Origin: an uncultured Alphaproteobacteria bacterium
Lineage (GTDB): Bacteria > Pseudomonadota > Alphaproteobacteria > RF32 > CAG-239
Length of the DNA stretch: 64,000 nt
NCBI GenBank assembly: GCA_910576955.1
Contig: CAJTJB010000004.1
Location: forward strand, 124,001-188,000
Direction of reading: 5' to 3'
The notes under the pieces: generated by a model
Database searches by the model: none
What the model saw: only the letters and a program-made list of their open reading frames with translations
Told to the model about the DNA's origin: nothing
Part shown: piece by piece, positions 50,841 to 59,510 of the stretch
How the letters are laid out: each line of letters begins with the position of its first letter
Position numbering within the stretch: the first letter of the stretch is position 1
Program-made: the position numbers and the translations under genes

Positions 50841-51223
50841 TTTTCAAGTTATTGTAACAGTTTTCAATATTGACGTATTGAAAACGAATGGATTTTATGA
50901 TTTAAAGTGTTAACAAAGTGTAAATTTATATAAGATATAGTAGACTATAAATTTTGTGGGGATAAATGTATAAAAAATCAAATGGCGGCGCTAAAAAAAC
51001 GCCGCCTCGCACACTATCTTAAAACGACAATGACGATTTTAACCACTAAAAAAAGTATGCTTAAAACTTTGATAATATCAAATATCTTTATCCTTTCAGC
51101 CCATTGGACGGTTGGGAAGGAAGCTGATTCTATACATAAAAAAATGTTGATTTTTGAACTTTTTTGTGCAATACTTCCAATACAGGGATAGGAAGTTAGG
51201 TATCAACTTCTTTCCGATATTAG

Positions 51224-51259
51224 AAAAAGCCAAGACGTTGCCGCGTCAAGGCTTTTTGT
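51224..51259 (+). terminator. Intrinsic terminator
   Basis: AAAAAGCC/GGCTTTTT plus an inner GACG/CGTC with a TTGCCG loop, ending in TTTTTGTTT. What it terminates is unclear. The stretch 50840-51223 holds a 69-codon frame from 50982 without a ribosome-binding site, which I do not accept as a gene. Confidence 0.7.
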
Positions 51260-51298
51260 TTATATGTGAGTTATTGCATTGTGTCAAAAAATAATGTC

Positions 51299-51367
51299 TT
51301 AATGCAACAATAGCAAATACTTGATAAATTCAAGTATAGCAATGAGAGAATCTATATCTTCAATCAT
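51299..51367 (-). CDS. Putative 22-residue hydrophobic peptide
   Basis: AAGGAGAAGATACA precedes a minus-strand ATG at 51367, encoding MIEDIDSLIAILEFIKYLLL and ending LLH. The strong Shine-Dalgarno, acidic start and hydrophobic remainder are compatible with a small membrane peptide, a type I toxin-like peptide or a leader peptide. There is no supporting homology, so this is a candidate only. Confidence 0.35.
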   Translation of the reverse strand: MIEDIDSLIAILEFIKYLLLLH

Positions 51368-51461
51368 TGTATCTTCTCCTTTCCGTCCGACTAATACCCC
51401 GGACGTAGGCGAAAGATTTTCCCCCTGCTGTTAACCTCGTGTTAATAAGGTGTAACTATTA

Positions 51462-51489
51462 TTGACATTGTATAATTCACAATTATATT
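51462..51489 (+). promoter_or_regulatory. Promoter of a candidate small RNA
   Basis: TTGACA at 51462-51467, 16 bp, TATATT at 51484-51489. Confidence 0.5.
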
Positions 51490-51493
51490 AGTC

Positions 51494-51556
51494 TTGTAAG
51501 TTTTTTAGAAAAATCTTTCAAGTTTGAATCCGATGTTGACGCATCGGATTTTTTAT
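51494..51556 (+). ncRNA. Candidate small RNA of about 60 nt
   Basis: A promoter-like pair is followed by about 30 nt without an open frame and a strong terminator, AATCCGATG TTGACG CATCGGATT then TTTTTAT (51527-51556). The unit is free-standing between the divergent small peptide and the tail-fibre fragment. No known family is recognised. Confidence 0.4.
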
Positions 51557-51653
51557 ATAAAGGCTTTTTTCGTGTTTCTCTATAAAAAATATATAATACC
51601 CGCAACTTTTTCAGGCTTGTGGATAAAATATTTTTTTATCAGGCTTAACCCTC

Positions 51654-51682
51654 TTGACATAGAGGAAAAGCTTTTATATTAT
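51654..51682 (+). promoter_or_regulatory. Promoter of the tail-fibre fragment gene
   Basis: TTGACA at 51654-51659, 17 bp, TATTAT at 51677-51682, about 105 nt before the start codon. Confidence 0.65.
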
Positions 51683-51697
51683 AATGTTAGGTTATAA

Positions 51698-51767
51698 GCG
51701 GGCAGTTGCCTGCTTTTTTTGTTTTTGGGGCGTTTTAATCCGGTAGTGTGTTGGCTGCCGGATTTTT
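51698..51767 (+). promoter_or_regulatory. Two consecutive terminator-like hairpins in the leader
   Basis: GCGGGCA/TGCCTGC then seven T (51698-51720), and AATCCGGTAG/CTGCCGGATT then TTTATTTT (51737-51770). Both lie between the promoter and the AAGGA of the 51787 gene, parallel to the 38997-39078 leader. Confidence 0.6.
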
Positions 51768-51786
51768 ATTTTATAAGGAAATTGCG

Positions 51787-52089
51787 ATGACGGTCAGTTC
51801 AACCTATGCGGTGAAGACTTATGTTGGCAATGGCAATACGACAACTTTTGCCGTGCCGTATAAATTTATGAATGATGAAATTGAGGTCTATAAAAATAAG
51901 TCCCGTATGACATACAAAAAAGGTGTGGACTATACGGTGGCGGGAAACGGGGAGAGCGGAAAGGGTAGTATTGAGTTTGTGACAGCGCCGCCTGAAGGTG
52001 AGTATGTGACGGTTGTTCGCTCAATGGCTTTAAATCAGCTGGTGAAATTTATGAACGGCGAGTTTAATCTACTCGTTGGTTTGAAATAA
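51787..52089 (+). CDS. Phage tail-fibre N-terminal fragment, 100 aa
   Basis: The sequence TYVGNGNTTTFAVPYKFMND.. followed by VDYTVAGNGES and a GEYVTVVRSMALNQ segment is typical of the adaptor N-terminus of T7-like and other tail fibres. Such genes normally continue for several hundred codons. Here the frame stops after NLLVGLK, and a different frame (WFEITEVKLNTEVMDLSF) continues to about 52140, indicating truncation or frameshift. AAGGA precedes ATG 51787. Confidence 0.65.
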   Translation: MTVSSTYAVKTYVGNGNTTTFAVPYKFMNDEIEVYKNKSRMTYKKGVDYTVAGNGESGKGSIEFVTAPPEGEYVTVVRSMALNQLVKFMNGEFNLLVGLK

Positions 52090-52167
52090 CAGAGGTTAAA
52101 TTAAACACCGAGGTCATGGATTTGTCGTTTAAATATTTTTAACAAACTTTCATCTTTTAACGTTTTT

Positions 52168-54258
52168 CTAGTCTTTTTTGTTATTTCGTGCAGAGTATGA
52201 AAAATCATCTTTGTCTATTTCATACTTATCAAGTAATGCGGCAATTATATACATAATATGGGAGGCACTAAATCCAGAGCTTACATATATATTACTATCA
52301 CCAAGTTGGTAAGATTTTTTTGTTTTTTCTTGATCATAAGAAAATAGTATATTTTCAGACCAATATACTGGCTTTTCATTGTTTTTGGCCATAGTTTCAA
52401 TAATGGCAGGATTTTCTTCATAAAGTTTATAAATAAGAGATTTTAACATTGTTGCAAAATTTTTAACAATGATTCGTTCACCTTGGAAAATGTAGTATTC
52501 AGGAGATTTAGATGTTGCATCATCAGGATTATTGCATGAATAATCTATATAGTTCGGCTCATCAAATGTTATTACTTTTTTGGCAGGATGTATAGAAAAG
52601 AGTTTAAGTAACTTGGATATAAGGTTATTTGCTCTTTTTATGATTGTTTCATCGTTCCATATATCACCATTAATATCTTCATTTAATGTCACTATTTTTG
52701 TGTCTGAACTATTAAAATATTCTAATTTTTCTTGGAATGTTTTGTCTCCTAATTCGCTATTGTATCCTGTTAATGTTAAGTTTCCTAGAGTATGTAAATA
52801 TGTTTCTTGAGTTTTTTGCCAGTTTTCTCCAAGCATTTTTTGCCAATAAGTGGAAAGATTTTTATTTTGTGGTAAAATATGTTCAATTGTTAAATTATTT
52901 ATTTCTATTTTTTCTTTTCCTGAATTTTCTATACTTGATAATAGATATTTACAAAGAGCATTTTTTCTATATAAATTATTATTTGTTAAAGCTGCGCTAA
53001 ACATTTCATCAGATGGAAGAGCATCTTTAGAGGTTAATTGGGTTAGAAAAGATATTATAGCATCATAATAGTTTTGTTTGTTTTCTTTATTTGAGAAAAC
53101 ACGAGAGTATAAAGTTTTATAAAAACCTCTTAAAGAGTTTGAACCTATTTCGCAAACTAAACGTCTTATACTATAATTTAACAATAGATTCAAAATTTTC
53201 TCTAATTCTTTACTATCTATAATCTTATTATGAAAATCATCAAATAAGTCAAACAAGAATACAAACAATGTAGTTTGTTTTAATTGACGTAATCCACTCA
53301 ATGAACTATTAATCTCATGGCTATAATTGTTATCATAATGCAAGAAAGTATGATAATATGATGAATAACGAAGCATTTCTTGTAAAATACTTTCGTTTGT
53401 ATATTTTTTCTGTTCAAATAGAAGTTTAAATAGTTCGTATGCTTCGTCTGTGCGTGCAAATCCTTCTAATTTGAAGTTTAAGTAAGTTATAAAAAATTCA
53501 TCTAGTAGAGTCGCCGAAACGTTATTTTCAATAGCTAACCAGTAATTATTGTATAGTTTTTCTTGATCTACATCAACCATTAAAACAAAATTTCTTATTT
53601 TGTCAGCTAGACTTAATGGAACTCCTGTTGAATTGATGCGTTCAAAAATTTCTTGAGCATTATCTCCTGTTTCAAGAAGCATTCTACCACAAATAAGTTT
53701 TTCTAAACCTCTGTATATGTCTTTTACATTAAATCCTTTTTCTTGTTGTTCTTTAATTAATTCACAAAACAAGATATAGTTTTGGTATATTGAACTAGAT
53801 TTATCAAGTTTTTTTTCTTTATCAAGATCATCATTCATTAATAAAATTAGTTGATTATCATCGCTATTAATTGGTTTAAGTTTTAATTTATTTGCTTTTT
53901 CAATGCTATACTCATCAAATTTATCTTTATTGAATAGAACTTCTTTAATACTTTCCTTTTCTTTCTCTGTTTCAGCCATATCGTATAGGGCTTTAAGTAA
54001 TATGTATATTGTGGTTAAGCGTTGCTGTCCGTCTATTAAAATATAAAAGTGAATATTATTTTCTTCTTTTAATAAAGCATAAACAATGGAGCCGCAAAAG
54101 TGCGTTTTATCTTTTTTATAGGCTAAAAGTATATCGTTAAATAGTTTTGAGCATTGTTTTTTTGACCAACTGTAATTACGTTGATATACAGGAATTGCAT
54201 ATTGACGTTTGTTAGGTTCAATAAAATCATTAATTATTCTACCTGGCTCAATTTTCAT
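52168..54258 (-). CDS. GmrSD-like DUF262/DUF1524 protein (type IV restriction type)
   Basis: 696 residues, AT-rich. The N-terminal DUF262 part has VYQRNYSW and LIDGQQRLTT (DGQQR at 76-80), the ParB-like nucleotide-hydrolysing motif. The DUF1524 part near residues 450-510 has LTIEHILPQ (HNH-type nuclease His) and LGNLTLTGYNSELG. A C-terminal extension of about 150 residues is unassigned. GmrSD enzymes cut DNA with glucosylated hydroxymethylcytosine; many homologues are anti-phage proteins of undefined specificity. Low GC relative to neighbours suggests recent transfer. Confidence 0.9.
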   Translation of the reverse strand: MKIEPGRIINDFIEPNKRQYAIPVYQRNYSWSKKQCSKLFNDILLAYKKDKTHFCGSIVYALLKEENNIHFYILIDGQQRLTTIYILLKALYDMAETEKEKESIKEVLFNKDKFDEYSIEKANKLKLKPINSDDNQLILLMNDDLDKEKKLDKSSSIYQNYILFCELIKEQQEKGFNVKDIYRGLEKLICGRMLLETGDNAQEIFERINSTGVPLSLADKIRNFVLMVDVDQEKLYNNYWLAIENNVSATLLDEFFITYLNFKLEGFARTDEAYELFKLLFEQKKYTNESILQEMLRYSSYYHTFLHYDNNYSHEINSSLSGLRQLKQTTLFVFLFDLFDDFHNKIIDSKELEKILNLLLNYSIRRLVCEIGSNSLRGFYKTLYSRVFSNKENKQNYYDAIISFLTQLTSKDALPSDEMFSAALTNNNLYRKNALCKYLLSSIENSGKEKIEINNLTIEHILPQNKNLSTYWQKMLGENWQKTQETYLHTLGNLTLTGYNSELGDKTFQEKLEYFNSSDTKIVTLNEDINGDIWNDETIIKRANNLISKLLKLFSIHPAKKVITFDEPNYIDYSCNNPDDATSKSPEYYIFQGERIIVKNFATMLKSLIYKLYEENPAIIETMAKNNEKPVYWSENILFSYDQEKTKKSYQLGDSNIYVSSGFSASHIMYIIAALLDKYEIDKDDFSYSARNNKKD

Positions 54259-54270
54259 TTCAATATAGTC

Positions 54271-54480
54271 CTAGTCTTTTATTTCGAGTTCTTTACGCAT
54301 TGAAGCTTCAAAGTTTTCTACCTTTTTAGCATTTATATATTGTAATTTTTCTCGTTTTTTCTTTTTATTTACACTGTCATAAGTGTTACAAATTTCTCCA
54401 CATAGTTTATAGTATGCGTTATAAATTTTGCTTGAAGCATAATCTTGGTGTGAGTTTAGCGGTTTTTTGGGTGTTGTCAA
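54271..54480 (-). CDS. Possible small lysine-rich protein upstream of the DUF262 gene
   Basis: A 69-codon frame ends 13 nt before the DUF262 start and shares its AT-rich composition. It is rich in Lys, Tyr and Asn (SSKIYNAYYKLCGEICNTYD). The only start is TTG 54480, with a weak AAAGAG before it, so it may be a truncated remnant of a longer gene cut by the adjacent repeat cluster. Confidence 0.4.
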   Translation of the reverse strand: MTTPKKPLNSHQDYASSKIYNAYYKLCGEICNTYDSVNKKKKREKLQYINAKKVENFEASMRKELEIKD

Positions 54481-54519
54481 CTCTTTATGATGGGGATGTG
54501 ATGGTTTTTGTTTTGCTGA

Positions 54520-55085
54520 TTCAATGGTGTGGTGAGATAAGGATGTGATGTTGTCCCCATCCCCCTTACCCCTCTAGCTTCGTAAGTGTTGCGTTGTTCG
54601 CAACACTAACTTCGCTTCTGTCAAGCCAGTGCTAGGGTTCGCTTTGTTGGCGTTTCCGCCAAGTCGTTCACCAAGCACTGCTATTGCTCTCGGCAAAAAC
54701 AACATACCGTGTTCTTTTTGCTCTGCGAGCCCGCCAAGGGAAGGGGAGGGGCTTGGAGCGGGAGCTCCCTTGACTCGGGCTGCAAAGCAGGCAGCCCGAG
54801 AGGGATGACGTTTAAAAAGAGCGAGAGGGATGACGCTTAACTTGTTGGGATAAAAAAGGGGGAGGATGAGGATGAGTTGGTGTCACCCCCACCCATCCTC
54901 CCCCCTCGAGGGGGAGGTGGGGCTTGGAGGTTGAGATTGCCACGGCGCGTTGCGCCTCGCAATGACTCGCGGAAAAAGTAAGCCCTCGCAATGACTCGCG
55001 AAAAAAGTAAGCCCTCGCAATGACTCGCGGAAAGAGGGGCGCTCCGTAATGACTCGCGGAAAAAGTAAGCCCTCGCAATGACTCG
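54520..55085. repeat. Repeat cluster containing R5 copy 3
   Basis: R5 copy 3 at about 54571-54747 is a mosaic: its first hairpin is AGTGTTGCG/CGCAACACT as in copies 4-6, its central helix CAGTGCT/AGCACTG as in copies 1-2. R2 follows at about 54760-54812, R1 at about 54882-54920 and R3 at about 54940-54975. Then come four partial right halves of R3 (CCTCGCAATGACTCGCG) repeated in tandem to 55085. Confidence 0.82.
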
Positions 55086-55101
55086 CGGAAAGAGGGGATT
55101 A

Positions 55102-56901
55102 TCAGAGGCGGGAGAGGATTTTGTGGGCGGTTTTGACGCCGTCGGCGGCGGCAGACGTGATGCCGCCCGCGTAGCCCGCGCCCTCGCCGATGGGGTATAT
55201 GCCTTTGATGTTGGATTCGTGGTTTTCATCGCGCCAGATGCGCACAGGTGATGACGAACGGCTTTCTACTGCCGTCAGAACGGCGTTTTTATCGGCAAAT
55301 CCGCGCAGCTTTTTATCCATTTCTTTGATGCCTTGTTGCAGGGTTTTGTATATCGCCTCGGGGAAGAGCTGTTTGAAATCCGACGGGGTGACGCCGGGGG
55401 CATAGCTCGGGGTGACGCTGCCCAGTTTTTTTGTGGGCTTTCCTGCCAATAAATCCCCCACGGTTTGAACCGGAGCGTAATAATTTTTGCCGCCGAGTTC
55501 GAATGCCCTTTTCTCCAGCTTTTCTTGAAATTCTATACCGGCGAGCGGATGTGTTGAGCCGAAGTCGCGTTCGTCGACATTTACCAAAAGGGCGGCGTTA
55601 GCGTTTTCCTTATCCCTCGCGAACTCGCTCATCCCGTTGGTGACGACGTGTCCTTTTATACTGGTGGCGGCAACCACCGTTCCGCCGGGACACATACAAA
55701 ATGTGTATAAGTTGCGGTTATCGGGCAGGTGAGCGGCGAGTTTGTAATCTGCTGCGCCTAAATAGGGCGAATTGTGATATTTTTTGCCGTATTGCGCGAG
55801 GTTGATGGCGGCTTGTTTATGCTCTATCCTCACGCCGACGGCAAAGGGCTTTTGCGTCATCTCAACGCCGCGGTTATAGAGCATTTTGAATGTGTCGCGC
55901 GCGGAGTGCCCCAAGGCAAGGATGAGGGTGTCGGTTTTTAGGGAATAGGAGTTTAAAGGATGAGTTGTTTTCCCCATCCCCCTTGCCCCTTCCGCCAGGG
56001 AAGGGGAGAGGCTTGGAGCGGGGAGATCCCTTGAGTGGCAGCGCCACCTGCAACGATTCGAGGGATGACTCGTGGAAAGAGGGAAGGACGCTTGAGGGGA
56101 GTTTGGGGTTATGCGGAGGGTGAGGAGGTTGGTTTCGGGGTTGGGGGTGATGTCGGTGAGTTGGGTGTTGAAATAGTATGTGCCGCCGAGGGCGATTATT
56201 TTTTCGCGGATGTTTTTCGTCATCGTGACGAGCTTGTCGGTGCCGATGTGGGGTTTCGCGAGGTAAAGGATTTCTTTCGGCGCGCCGGCTGCCGCAAACT
56301 CGTTTAATACCTTGGCGGTGTATTCGTCCTTTTTGATGCCGGTCATCAGTTTGCCATCCGAAAATGTGCCCGCGCCGCCCTCGCCGAACTGGACGTTCGT
56401 TTGTTCGCTCAATTCGCCGGTTTGCCAGAAATGGGCAACGGCTTTTTTGCGCTCGTCCACGCTTGCGCCGCGCTCGATGATGATGGGGTTTAAGCCCGCT
56501 TCCGCCAGACACAGGGCTGCCATCATTCCGGCAGGACCCGAGCCGACGACAACGGGTGGCAGCGCCACGGGCTTCACTTTGGCTGCGGCGGGGAGAGGCG
56601 GATGTGTTGTTTTCCCCATCCCCCTTGCCCCTTCCTCCGGGGAAGGGGAGGTGCTTGGAGCGGGGAGATCCCTTGACGGGGCGTTGCCCCGAGGGATGAC
56701 GTTTAACGAGAGGGGGGAGGGGATGTCGTATTCGGCGGTGTAGATGTAATAGAGGTGGTTTTTGTTGCGGGCGTCGAGTGATTTTTTGACCAGCTGCAGG
56801 TTCGAGGCGTCTTGCGGGAGGGTGGGGCGTATGCTGTTTAAAACTTCTTCTTCCGGAGTTTCAATATCGGCTTTGATGTTGTTTATTCTGATGCGGGGCA
56901 T
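55102..56901 (-). CDS. FAD-dependent dehydrogenase (COG2509-like) with two repeat insertions
   Basis: 599 residues, against about 530 in the family. A small N-terminal domain (MPRIRINNIKADIETPEEEV) precedes the Rossmann motif VVVGSGPAGMMAAL at about 117-130. FGEGGAGTFSDGKL, GHSARDTFKML and the C-terminal GEGAGYAGGITSAAADG follow. Two stretches are translated repeats: residues about 60-106 (R2 plus R1) and 267-320 (R2 plus R1), both reading SRDLPAPS and GARGMGKTTHP. They lie in loops outside the conserved blocks, so the fold may tolerate them. The physiological substrate is unknown. Confidence 0.9.
   Translation of the reverse strand: MPRIRINNIKADIETPEEEVLNSIRPTLPQDASNLQLVKKSLDARNKNHLYYIYTAEYDIPSPLSLNVIPRGNAPSRDLPAPSTSPSPEEGARGMGKTTHPPLPAAAKVKPVALPPVVVGSGPAGMMAALCLAEAGLNPIIIERGASVDERKKAVAHFWQTGELSEQTNVQFGEGGAGTFSDGKLMTGIKKDEYTAKVLNEFAAAGAPKEILYLAKPHIGTDKLVTMTKNIREKIIALGGTYYFNTQLTDITPNPETNLLTLRITPNSPQASFPLSTSHPSNRCRWRCHSRDLPAPSLSPSLAEGARGMGKTTHPLNSYSLKTDTLILALGHSARDTFKMLYNRGVEMTQKPFAVGVRIEHKQAAINLAQYGKKYHNSPYLGAADYKLAAHLPDNRNLYTFCMCPGGTVVAATSIKGHVVTNGMSEFARDKENANAALLVNVDERDFGSTHPLAGIEFQEKLEKRAFELGGKNYYAPVQTVGDLLAGKPTKKLGSVTPSYAPGVTPSDFKQLFPEAIYKTLQQGIKEMDKKLRGFADKNAVLTAVESRSSSPVRIWRDENHESNIKGIYPIGEGAGYAGGITSAAADGVKTAHKILSRL
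55942..56103 (-). repeat. R1+R2 insertion inside the FAD dehydrogenase gene (second)
   Basis: An R1 hairpin (CCCCATCCCCC..GGAAGGGGAG) is joined to an R2 unit with the GTGGCAGCGCCAC inner hairpin, read in frame. Confidence 0.82.
56584..56724 (-). repeat. R1+R2 insertion inside the FAD dehydrogenase gene (first)
   Basis: The same R1-R2 pair, but here the R2 inner stem is CGGGGC/GCCCCG. The two insertions encode related peptides because they enter in the same frame and orientation. Confidence 0.82.
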
Positions 56902-56964
56902 TGTGTGTTCCTTTGTGGTTGATTGGGGGGAGGATAATAGATTTTTTTGGGGGTGTCAAGAGGG

Positions 56965-57215
56965 GGGGGAGGTTGAGATTGCCACGGCGCGTTGCGCCTC
57001 GCAATGACTCGCGAAAAAAGGAAGCCCTCGCAATGACTCCGGAAAGAGGGGGCGCACCGTAATGACTATAAGGATTTGATGTTTTCCCCATCCCCCTTGC
57101 CCCTTCCTCCGGGGAAGGGGAGGTGCTTGGAGCGGGGAGATCCCTTGACTCGGGCTGCAAAGCAGGCAGCCCGAGAGGAATGACGCCCAACTTGTTGGGA
57201 TAAAAAAGAGTGGGG
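56965..57215. repeat. R3, R1 and R2 units
   Basis: R3 at about 56973-57010 (inner GGCGC/GCGCC) with a partial second right arm, R1 at about 57085-57125 and R2 at about 57138-57188 (CTCGGGCTGC inner stem). Confidence 0.8.
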
Positions 57216-57229
57216 AGGATAAAAAAAGG

Positions 57230-57934
57230 TTAGTGGTCGGTGAGGATGTTGATGATGCCGTAGAGCGAGTTTAATTCCTGCTCGGTCAGGCTGGCGCGGG
57301 TGAAGATGTTATTGATGTTTATCAGCAGCGTTTTGGTGTGTTCCTCGTCTTTCAGGCGCGGGCTTTGTTTTATCTTCGCGTTTAACATCTCCAAAAACTT
57401 AAACAGCTTTTCCTTATCCGCAATCTCGCCGCCGTTGGTGATAAACCGGCTCGGGGCGGGGGATATCGTCGTTTTATAATATTCATAACCGATGACCAGC
57501 ACCGCCTGCGCCAAATTCAGCGACGAATGCGCGGGGTTTAACGGTACTTCGATTATCTTGTCGGCAAGCGATATGTCTTCATTTTCCAGCCCCGTCCGCT
57601 CGCAGCCGAACATAAAGCCGGTGCGGAGGTTTTGCGGCAGATTTTGGGCGGCGTATTCCGCCGTTTGCACTTCTTTGACCTGATGGCGCGGGCGCGCTGT
57701 GGCGGCATATACCAACTCCAAATCCGCAAGGGCTGATTTCGTATCCGCATAGATTTTCGCATTATGCAAAATTTCTTCGGAATTTGATGAGGCTCTTAAC
57801 GCGGTTTCAGAGGTTGGGCTTTGCTCGGGCGCAACGAGGCGCAGCTCTTCCAGACCGCAGTTTTTCATTGCGCGGGCCGCCATGCCGATGTTTTCGGCAA
57901 GCTGCGATTTGACCAAGATGACTGCCGGTTTCAT
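57230..57934 (-). CDS. trmJ: tRNA (cytidine/uridine-32 2'-O)-methyltransferase TrmJ
   Basis: A SPOUT-class methyltransferase acting on position 32 of tRNA. The 234-residue protein has VKSQLAENIGMAARAMKN, FGCERTGLENEDI and VPLNPAHSSLNLAQAV, the three SPOUT motifs that form the knotted SAM site. The C-terminal helical tail fits TrmJ. It lies 19 nt after a secreted-protein gene on the same strand, so the two are probably co-transcribed. Confidence 0.93.
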   Translation of the reverse strand: MKPAVILVKSQLAENIGMAARAMKNCGLEELRLVAPEQSPTSETALRASSNSEEILHNAKIYADTKSALADLELVYAATARPRHQVKEVQTAEYAAQNLPQNLRTGFMFGCERTGLENEDISLADKIIEVPLNPAHSSLNLAQAVLVIGYEYYKTTISPAPSRFITNGGEIADKEKLFKFLEMLNAKIKQSPRLKDEEHTKTLLININNIFTRASLTEQELNSLYGIINILTDH

Positions 57935-57953
57935 TATGTTCCTTTCGTTATTT

Positions 57954-58475
57954 TTATTTCAGGCTTTTGCCGATGGCTTTTAAGTTTATGCCGGAGGCTT
58001 TTTCAAACTTTTTTATCATTCCGGTAGCGTTGATATTAGGCAATTTTAAATTGTTTGTCAAGTTGCCGATGCCGAAAGACGGCAGAACTCCCGATTCTTC
58101 TTTTTCGGCTTGTTTTTGCGCCTGCTGCTTTTGCTCGGCGAGCTTGCGGCGGTTTTCAGCGGTGTTGGCTATCAGCGGCGTTTCTTTTTTCGGTTTGCCC
58201 GAAACGAGATTCTTAACCTTGCCCAACAGACTGTCGTCGCTCTCGTCGGCGGGGAGCTCGTCATCCTGTATATAAGCATGGGTGCGGTCTATTACCGTGG
58301 TTTCATCGGCTTCATAATGCTGCTCGGTGCCGGTTTTGCCCCGGCGCTGACGCCTCTCATAGACTTTGGCGACGTCTTCGGCGTCATTGGCGGTCAGCCA
58401 CGGGTTGGCGCTCAATTGCGCGTATGCGGGGAGCGAGATTATGATGAGGGCGGCGGTGAGTATGGTTTTGCGCAT
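57954..58475 (-). CDS. Secreted hypothetical protein, 173 aa
   Basis: A signal peptide (MRKTILTAALIIISLPAYA) is followed by a charged, Lys/Glu/Gln-rich mature part with a probable coiled-coil (RKLAEQKQQAQKQAEKEES) and a C-terminal segment of short amphipathic helices. AAAGGAAG precedes the ATG at 58475. No family is recognised. It is the first gene of a pair with trmJ. Confidence 0.75.
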   Translation of the reverse strand: MRKTILTAALIIISLPAYAQLSANPWLTANDAEDVAKVYERRQRRGKTGTEQHYEADETTVIDRTHAYIQDDELPADESDDSLLGKVKNLVSGKPKKETPLIANTAENRRKLAEQKQQAQKQAEKEESGVLPSFGIGNLTNNLKLPNINATGMIKKFEKASGINLKAIGKSLK

Positions 58476-58554
58476 TGGTTCTTCCTTTCATTTAAGGAGT
58501 GTAGCATGGAATGATTAAATTATGCTTAATGCTCCGGTGGGGATGATAAGGATG

Positions 58555-58985
58555 AGTTTGTTTTCACCCTCTCCTGTCCTCTCCCCTCGAGGGAGAGGGA
58601 CGCTTGAGGTGGGGAGGGGCAGGGACGCGGGAGATCCCTTGACTCGGGCTGCAAAGCAGGCAGCCCGAGAGGGATGACGCCCAACTTGTTGGGATAAATA
58701 AAGAGGGGAGAAAATAAGGATTCAATGTTGTCCCCATTCCCCTTACCCCTCTAGCTTCGTAAGTGTTGCGTTGTTCGCAACACTAACTTCGCTTCGGTCA
58801 AGCCAACTCTAAACTCCCTTTGTTGCTTTTACAAGCAAGTCGTTCGTTAAGAGTTGCTATTGCTCTCGGCAAAAACAGCACACCGTGTTGTTTTATCCTG
58901 CGAGCCCCCCGAGGGAAGGGGAGGTGTGTGCGGCTAGGGTTTCCCTCCCCCCTTGGCGGGGGAGGATAGGAGAGGGGGAGGTGTG
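58555..58985. repeat. Repeat cluster containing R5 copy 4
   Basis: R1 at about 58565-58602 and R2 at about 58628-58680 (CTCGGGCTGC). R5 copy 4 at about 58747-58921 has first hairpin AGTGTTGCG/CGCAACACT, central helix CAACTCT/AGAGTTG, inner TTGCTT/AAGCAA and a GTG-centred terminal hairpin. R1 follows at about 58940-58978. Confidence 0.83.
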
Positions 58986-58986
58986 C

Positions 58987-59136
58987 TTAAAGCTGGGAGG
59001 AGCGGAGGGCTTTTTTGAGCTCGGCGAGGGCGCGCGTGTCTTCGCGGTATTGGCGCGATAGGTAGTAGCCGTCGTCGGCAATCTCCCGCAGGCGCATTTG
59101 TTGTTTTAATTTCGTAATCTGTTGTTTGATGTTCAT
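58987..59136 (-). CDS. Small basic protein, 49 aa
   Basis: AAAAGGAGAACGCC precedes ATG 59136. The product (MNIKQQITKLKQQMRLREIA..) is almost entirely helical and charged, probably a single coiled-coil. Family unknown. The strong ribosome-binding site supports translation. Confidence 0.6.
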   Translation of the reverse strand: MNIKQQITKLKQQMRLREIADDGYYLSRQYREDTRALAELKKALRSSQL

Positions 59137-59282
59137 TGGCGTTCTCCTTTTCCTATATTGCTTTTCGTAGATATAGGGTGCGGAGAGGGAATTGTGCAAG
59201 CGGGTGTGGCGTTTTTTATAATATGGTATATAGTTGGGGTGTGGATATGTTTTTTTTGGGGGGGAATGATGAGGATGTGATG

Positions 59283-59480
59283 ATTTCACCCTCTCCTGTC
59301 CTCACTTGCTCCGTAAGTGTTGCGTTGTTCGCAACACTAACTTCGCTTCGGTCAAGCCAACTCTAAACTCCCTTTGTTGCTTTTACAAGCAAGTCGTTCG
59401 TTAAGAGTTGCTATTGCTCTCGGCAAAAACAACACACCGTGTTGTTTTATCCTGCGAGCCCCCCGAGGGAAGGGGAGGTT
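59283..59480. repeat. R5 repeat, copy 5
   Basis: Like copy 4: AGTGTTGCG/CGCAACACT, CAACTCT/AGAGTTG, TTGCTT/AAGCAA and AACAACAC ACC GTGTTGTT (8 bp, perfect). The left flanking R1 arm is of the TCACCCTCTCC subtype while the right arm is GGGAAGGGGAGG, so the R5 unit joins two different R1 halves. Confidence 0.82.
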
Positions 59481-59510
59481 GTGCGGGGAGGGGGAGGGCA
59501 GGGACGTGGG

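Noticed and set aside
50982..51191. 69-codon frame in the prophage remnant region
   Set aside because: No ribosome-binding site, unusual composition, no recognisable motif, and it runs into a terminator region.
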